Of a DNA stretch of 64,000 bases, positions 62,098 to 64,000 are shown piece after piece. The notes beneath the pieces are model-generated. The model was not told the origin of the DNA. It ran no database searches and worked only from the letters and a program-made list of their open reading frames with translations. A program made the translations under genes and the position numbers. Source of the DNA: JAJRQY01 sp965224435 (lineage in GTDB: Bacteria > Actinomycetota > Acidimicrobiia > Acidimicrobiales > SZUA-35); the NCBI GenBank assembly GCA_965224435.1, contig OZ245048.1, positions 3,906,001 to 3,970,000 of the forward strand. Direction: 5' to 3'. Positions within the stretch are counted from its first letter, which is position 1. The number at the start of each line of letters is the position of its first letter.

Positions 62098-63258
62098 TGA
62101 GGGTGCCACCTCAACTGTCGGCAACACCGCATAGAGCCGTTCAACCGCCAAGTTCTCGCTCACTTCGGCGGCAAGCTCGGCCAGGAAGGTTTCGCGATAT
62201 CCCTGGTCGGTCAAGGCCGAAACGGCAACGTTCAGACCAGACAGCGCACCAACCAAACCAGCAACCCGCAAGTGCTCGCGGGTGATCAACAGGTCAAGAT
62301 TTCCGACCCGGTACGACGCCAGTTCAGTGATCTCGGTGGCTCCGGTCCAGAGCTCCAACACTTCTCGATTCATGAAGATCGCACCCAAGATGAGGTAGAA
62401 GGCAATGACCAGCAGGCCGACCAGGACAACCTGAGTGGTCAAGCTCACCAGTACCAGGATGCGCAGATTCAATCTTCCGCCACGAGTCAACTTCGAACTG
62501 GTGAGTTCACTATCGGGTCGGGACACCGCGGCCAGGGGCGAGTCGTGAACCATGGAGAGCACGTCATCCCAACTCTCAAATTCGTCAATCTCATCAATGA
62601 CTTCATCGGATGAGAGCCACAAGAAGCCAAGACCGATCAAAACAACCAGCACAGCAACGATGGAGAAGGCTGGGGGCCCAACCAGATGAGCAACTTGCCA
62701 GATCTCGGCATTGATGAACATGAACACGGTTAGTACCAGCAAGACCGGCAGGGTTCGAGCGAACAGGCGGAAGACGGCTTGCAGGTGCTGGACCATGTTG
62801 CCGATGGACCAGCGGATCATCGGTAGCAGTCCGAAACCAACGACGACATAGACCAGAAGGAGGAGCGCCAGGTTGCCTGCCACATAGCGAAGGGCTGGTG
62901 CGACCCGGTTGGTATCGAGAACGAACACGATGGCTGCCGGAGCAAGAACGAAGAAGGCCAGCTCGGGAAGCTCAACCTCGTCCAAGGCATCAAACATTCG
63001 TCGGCCCCGAAGTCGATTGAAAACGACAACGGCCGCCAGCATGATTCCAACTGAAGCCAGGAATACCAAGCCCTGCGAAGCCCCGGTATAGCGATCACTA
63101 AACGGCAGCATGGCTTCCAAAACCAAGACCCCAATGAGGAACGGCTTGGCCCTGGTCCACACCCGGGTTGAGGGCTCGTAGTTGGCAATCAAGTGAGGAA
63201 CACCACGCTTGACAAACCAGCGTTCGGTGGCTGGACGGAGGTCGCTGGAAGGACTCAT
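62089..63258 (-). CDS. multi-pass membrane protein of unknown function
   Basis: Protein of 389 residues with about seven hydrophobic segments (near 38-50, 60-80, 98-116, 125-145, 165-183, 193-215 and 270-295). An acidic stretch (SSDEVIDEIDEFESWDDV) lies between helix groups and a charged soluble C-terminal 80 residues follow. I do not recognise a family. It converges on the LLM gene. Confidence 0.8.
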   Translation of the reverse strand: MSPSSDLRPATERWFVKRGVPHLIANYEPSTRVWTRAKPFLIGVLVLEAMLPFSDRYTGASQGLVFLASVGIMLAAVVVFNRLRGRRMFDALDEVELPELAFFVLAPAAIVFVLDTNRVAPALRYVAGNLALLLLVYVVVGFGLLPMIRWSIGNMVQHLQAVFRLFARTLPVLLVLTVFMFINAEIWQVAHLVGPPAFSIVAVLVVLIGLGFLWLSSDEVIDEIDEFESWDDVLSMVHDSPLAAVSRPDSELTSSKLTRGGRLNLRILVLVSLTTQVVLVGLLVIAFYLILGAIFMNREVLELWTGATEITELASYRVGNLDLLITREHLRVAGLVGALSGLNVAVSALTDQGYRETFLAELAAEVSENLAVERLYAVLPTVEVAPSGN

Positions 63259-63395
63259 CAGTGGGAGACCCTAGCCGGAAGCGCCCTCTGGTCTAGTCGG
63301 TCCACGACGATGCCACAGATCAGAGAACAGCCTGGCTCTTTCTAATCCAGCAGAACTGAGCCATAGTGTTGCACTGCCTTCCATGAGAGAACCCC

Positions 63396-64000
63396 ATGAA
63401 ACAGCTCACCGGACTCGACCTCAGCTTCCTTCTGATGGACACCGATCACACTTACGGCCATGTCAATGGCCTGAGCATCTATGACCGTCCGTCAGCAGAC
63501 TTTGACCCTTTCACCGCAGTTCGTGAGCGGATGGAAATCATGGTCAGTCACCTGGAACCACTGCGTCGCAAGGTGGTCGAGGTTCCGCTTGCTCTTGATC
63601 GCCCCTATTGGATCGAAGATGCTGACTTTGACCTTGACTACCACGTGCGCCACATTGGTGTAGCCCCACCTGGAGCCGCTGATCAGCTAGCTGAACAAGT
63701 AGCCCGAATTGTTGGCCGCAAGATGGATCGGGCCCGTCCCTTGTGGGAGGCATACGTTATTGAGGGTCTGGCTGACGGCCGTTGGGCTCTGTTGCAAAAG
63801 ACTCATCACGCCACCATTGATGGGGCGTCTGGTGTGATCATGCTCAAGCTTTTTACTGACGAGGCGCGCGATAGCAAGAGTAGTTTCGATGCTCTGGATT
63901 GGACGGGCGAAGAACCACCCACTGATTCGTACATGCTTCAGCGGGCAGCCAAGAACATTGCCGTCAATCCCGTGCGAGGGGCTCGTCTTGGTCTCAAAAT
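63396..64000 (+). CDS. wax ester synthase/diacylglycerol acyltransferase (WS/DGAT), 3' end outside window
   Basis: First 201 residues of a WS/DGAT of the tgs/atfA family, which makes wax esters or triacylglycerol from acyl-CoA at the membrane. The start DLSFLLMDT and the catalytic HHxxxDG at residues 137-143 (HHATIDG) are present. The family is about 450-470 residues, so over half is outside the window. ATG 63396 is the only good start; 137 bases upstream contain no gene. Confidence 0.93.
   Translation, partial: MKQLTGLDLSFLLMDTDHTYGHVNGLSIYDRPSADFDPFTAVRERMEIMVSHLEPLRRKVVEVPLALDRPYWIEDADFDLDYHVRHIGVAPPGAADQLAEQVARIVGRKMDRARPLWEAYVIEGLADGRWALLQKTHHATIDGASGVIMLKLFTDEARDSKSSFDALDWTGEEPPTDSYMLQRAAKNIAVNPVRGARLGLK

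Noticed and set aside
1..64000. Transposases, integrases, phage genes, tRNA or rRNA
   Set aside because: No transposase or integrase motifs, no terminal inverted repeats around genes and no tRNA-like cloverleaf or rRNA core sequence were seen by eye; a tRNA scan would be decisive.

Overview
The window comes from a moderately GC-rich (by eye about 58-60%), densely coding, non-repetitive bacterial chromosome. The gene content points to Actinobacteria, most likely an Acidimicrobiia-like lineage. Markers are four LLM-fold (F420/flavin) oxidoreductases, an Lhr-type helicase, a HelD/HelR-like ATPase, two PGPGW membrane proteins, a WS/DGAT acyltransferase, many GTG starts and leaderless-looking promoters. 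The lineage is inferred from gene families, not from a phylogenetic marker. I saw no rRNA, tRNA, insertion sequence, prophage or CRISPR array, and no gene-free stretch longer than 300 bases.

Region by region. 1-4122: 5' part of an Lhr helicase that runs off the left edge. 4160-5530: an ECF sigma factor with a convincing self-type promoter, plus an overlapping membrane gene. 5698-6736: a winged-helix/nucleotidyltransferase (MNT) and HEPN pair. 6744-9265: a methyltransferase, small membrane and hypothetical genes, and an ICMT-like methyltransferase. 9297-16000: an alkylsulfatase-like metallo-hydrolase with altered metal motif, a serine hydrolase, a PemK/MazF-like protein, an FAH-family enzyme, an LLM oxidoreductase and the PGPGW pair. 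15940-23516: HelD-like ATPase, protoporphyrinogen oxidase, an Lnt homologue lacking the catalytic Cys, an MFS carrier and Dtd. 23504-33600: GH20-like enzyme, membrane proteins, an SDR, a secreted DUF4214 protein, an EamA/MarR divergent pair with a clear operator, a phosphotransferase and a methyltransferase.

33633-54323 is the most distinctive part: a nucleobase/N-heterocycle catabolic island. One co-directional run of eleven genes (46312 down to 33633) carries a FAD subunit, a fused XdhD-like molybdenum hydroxylase whose Fe-S ligand cysteines are all replaced, an SsnA-like aminohydrolase, XdhC, YqeB and YqeC (markers of selenium-dependent Mo hydroxylases), an SDR with His for the catalytic Tyr, an LLM oxidoreductase, a DhnA-type aldolase, an FGGY kinase and a D-2-hydroxyacid dehydrogenase. 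It is flanked by a divergent XRE-cupin regulator, a second operon (LLM, aminohydrolase with an 18-bp repeat tract at its N-terminus, VanX-like dipeptidase), a divergent SDR with operator-like dyads, and a third operon (P450, lone cyclic-nucleotide-binding protein, dihydropyrimidinase). Three tandem repeats sit at translation starts within this island.

54481-64000: a coupled glycosyltransferase / methyltransferase / alpha-alpha-barrel cassette, an acyl-CoA ligase with MaoC hydratase, a NylB-like serine hydrolase, an LLM oxidoreductase, a multi-spanning membrane protein and a WS/DGAT acyltransferase cut by the right edge.
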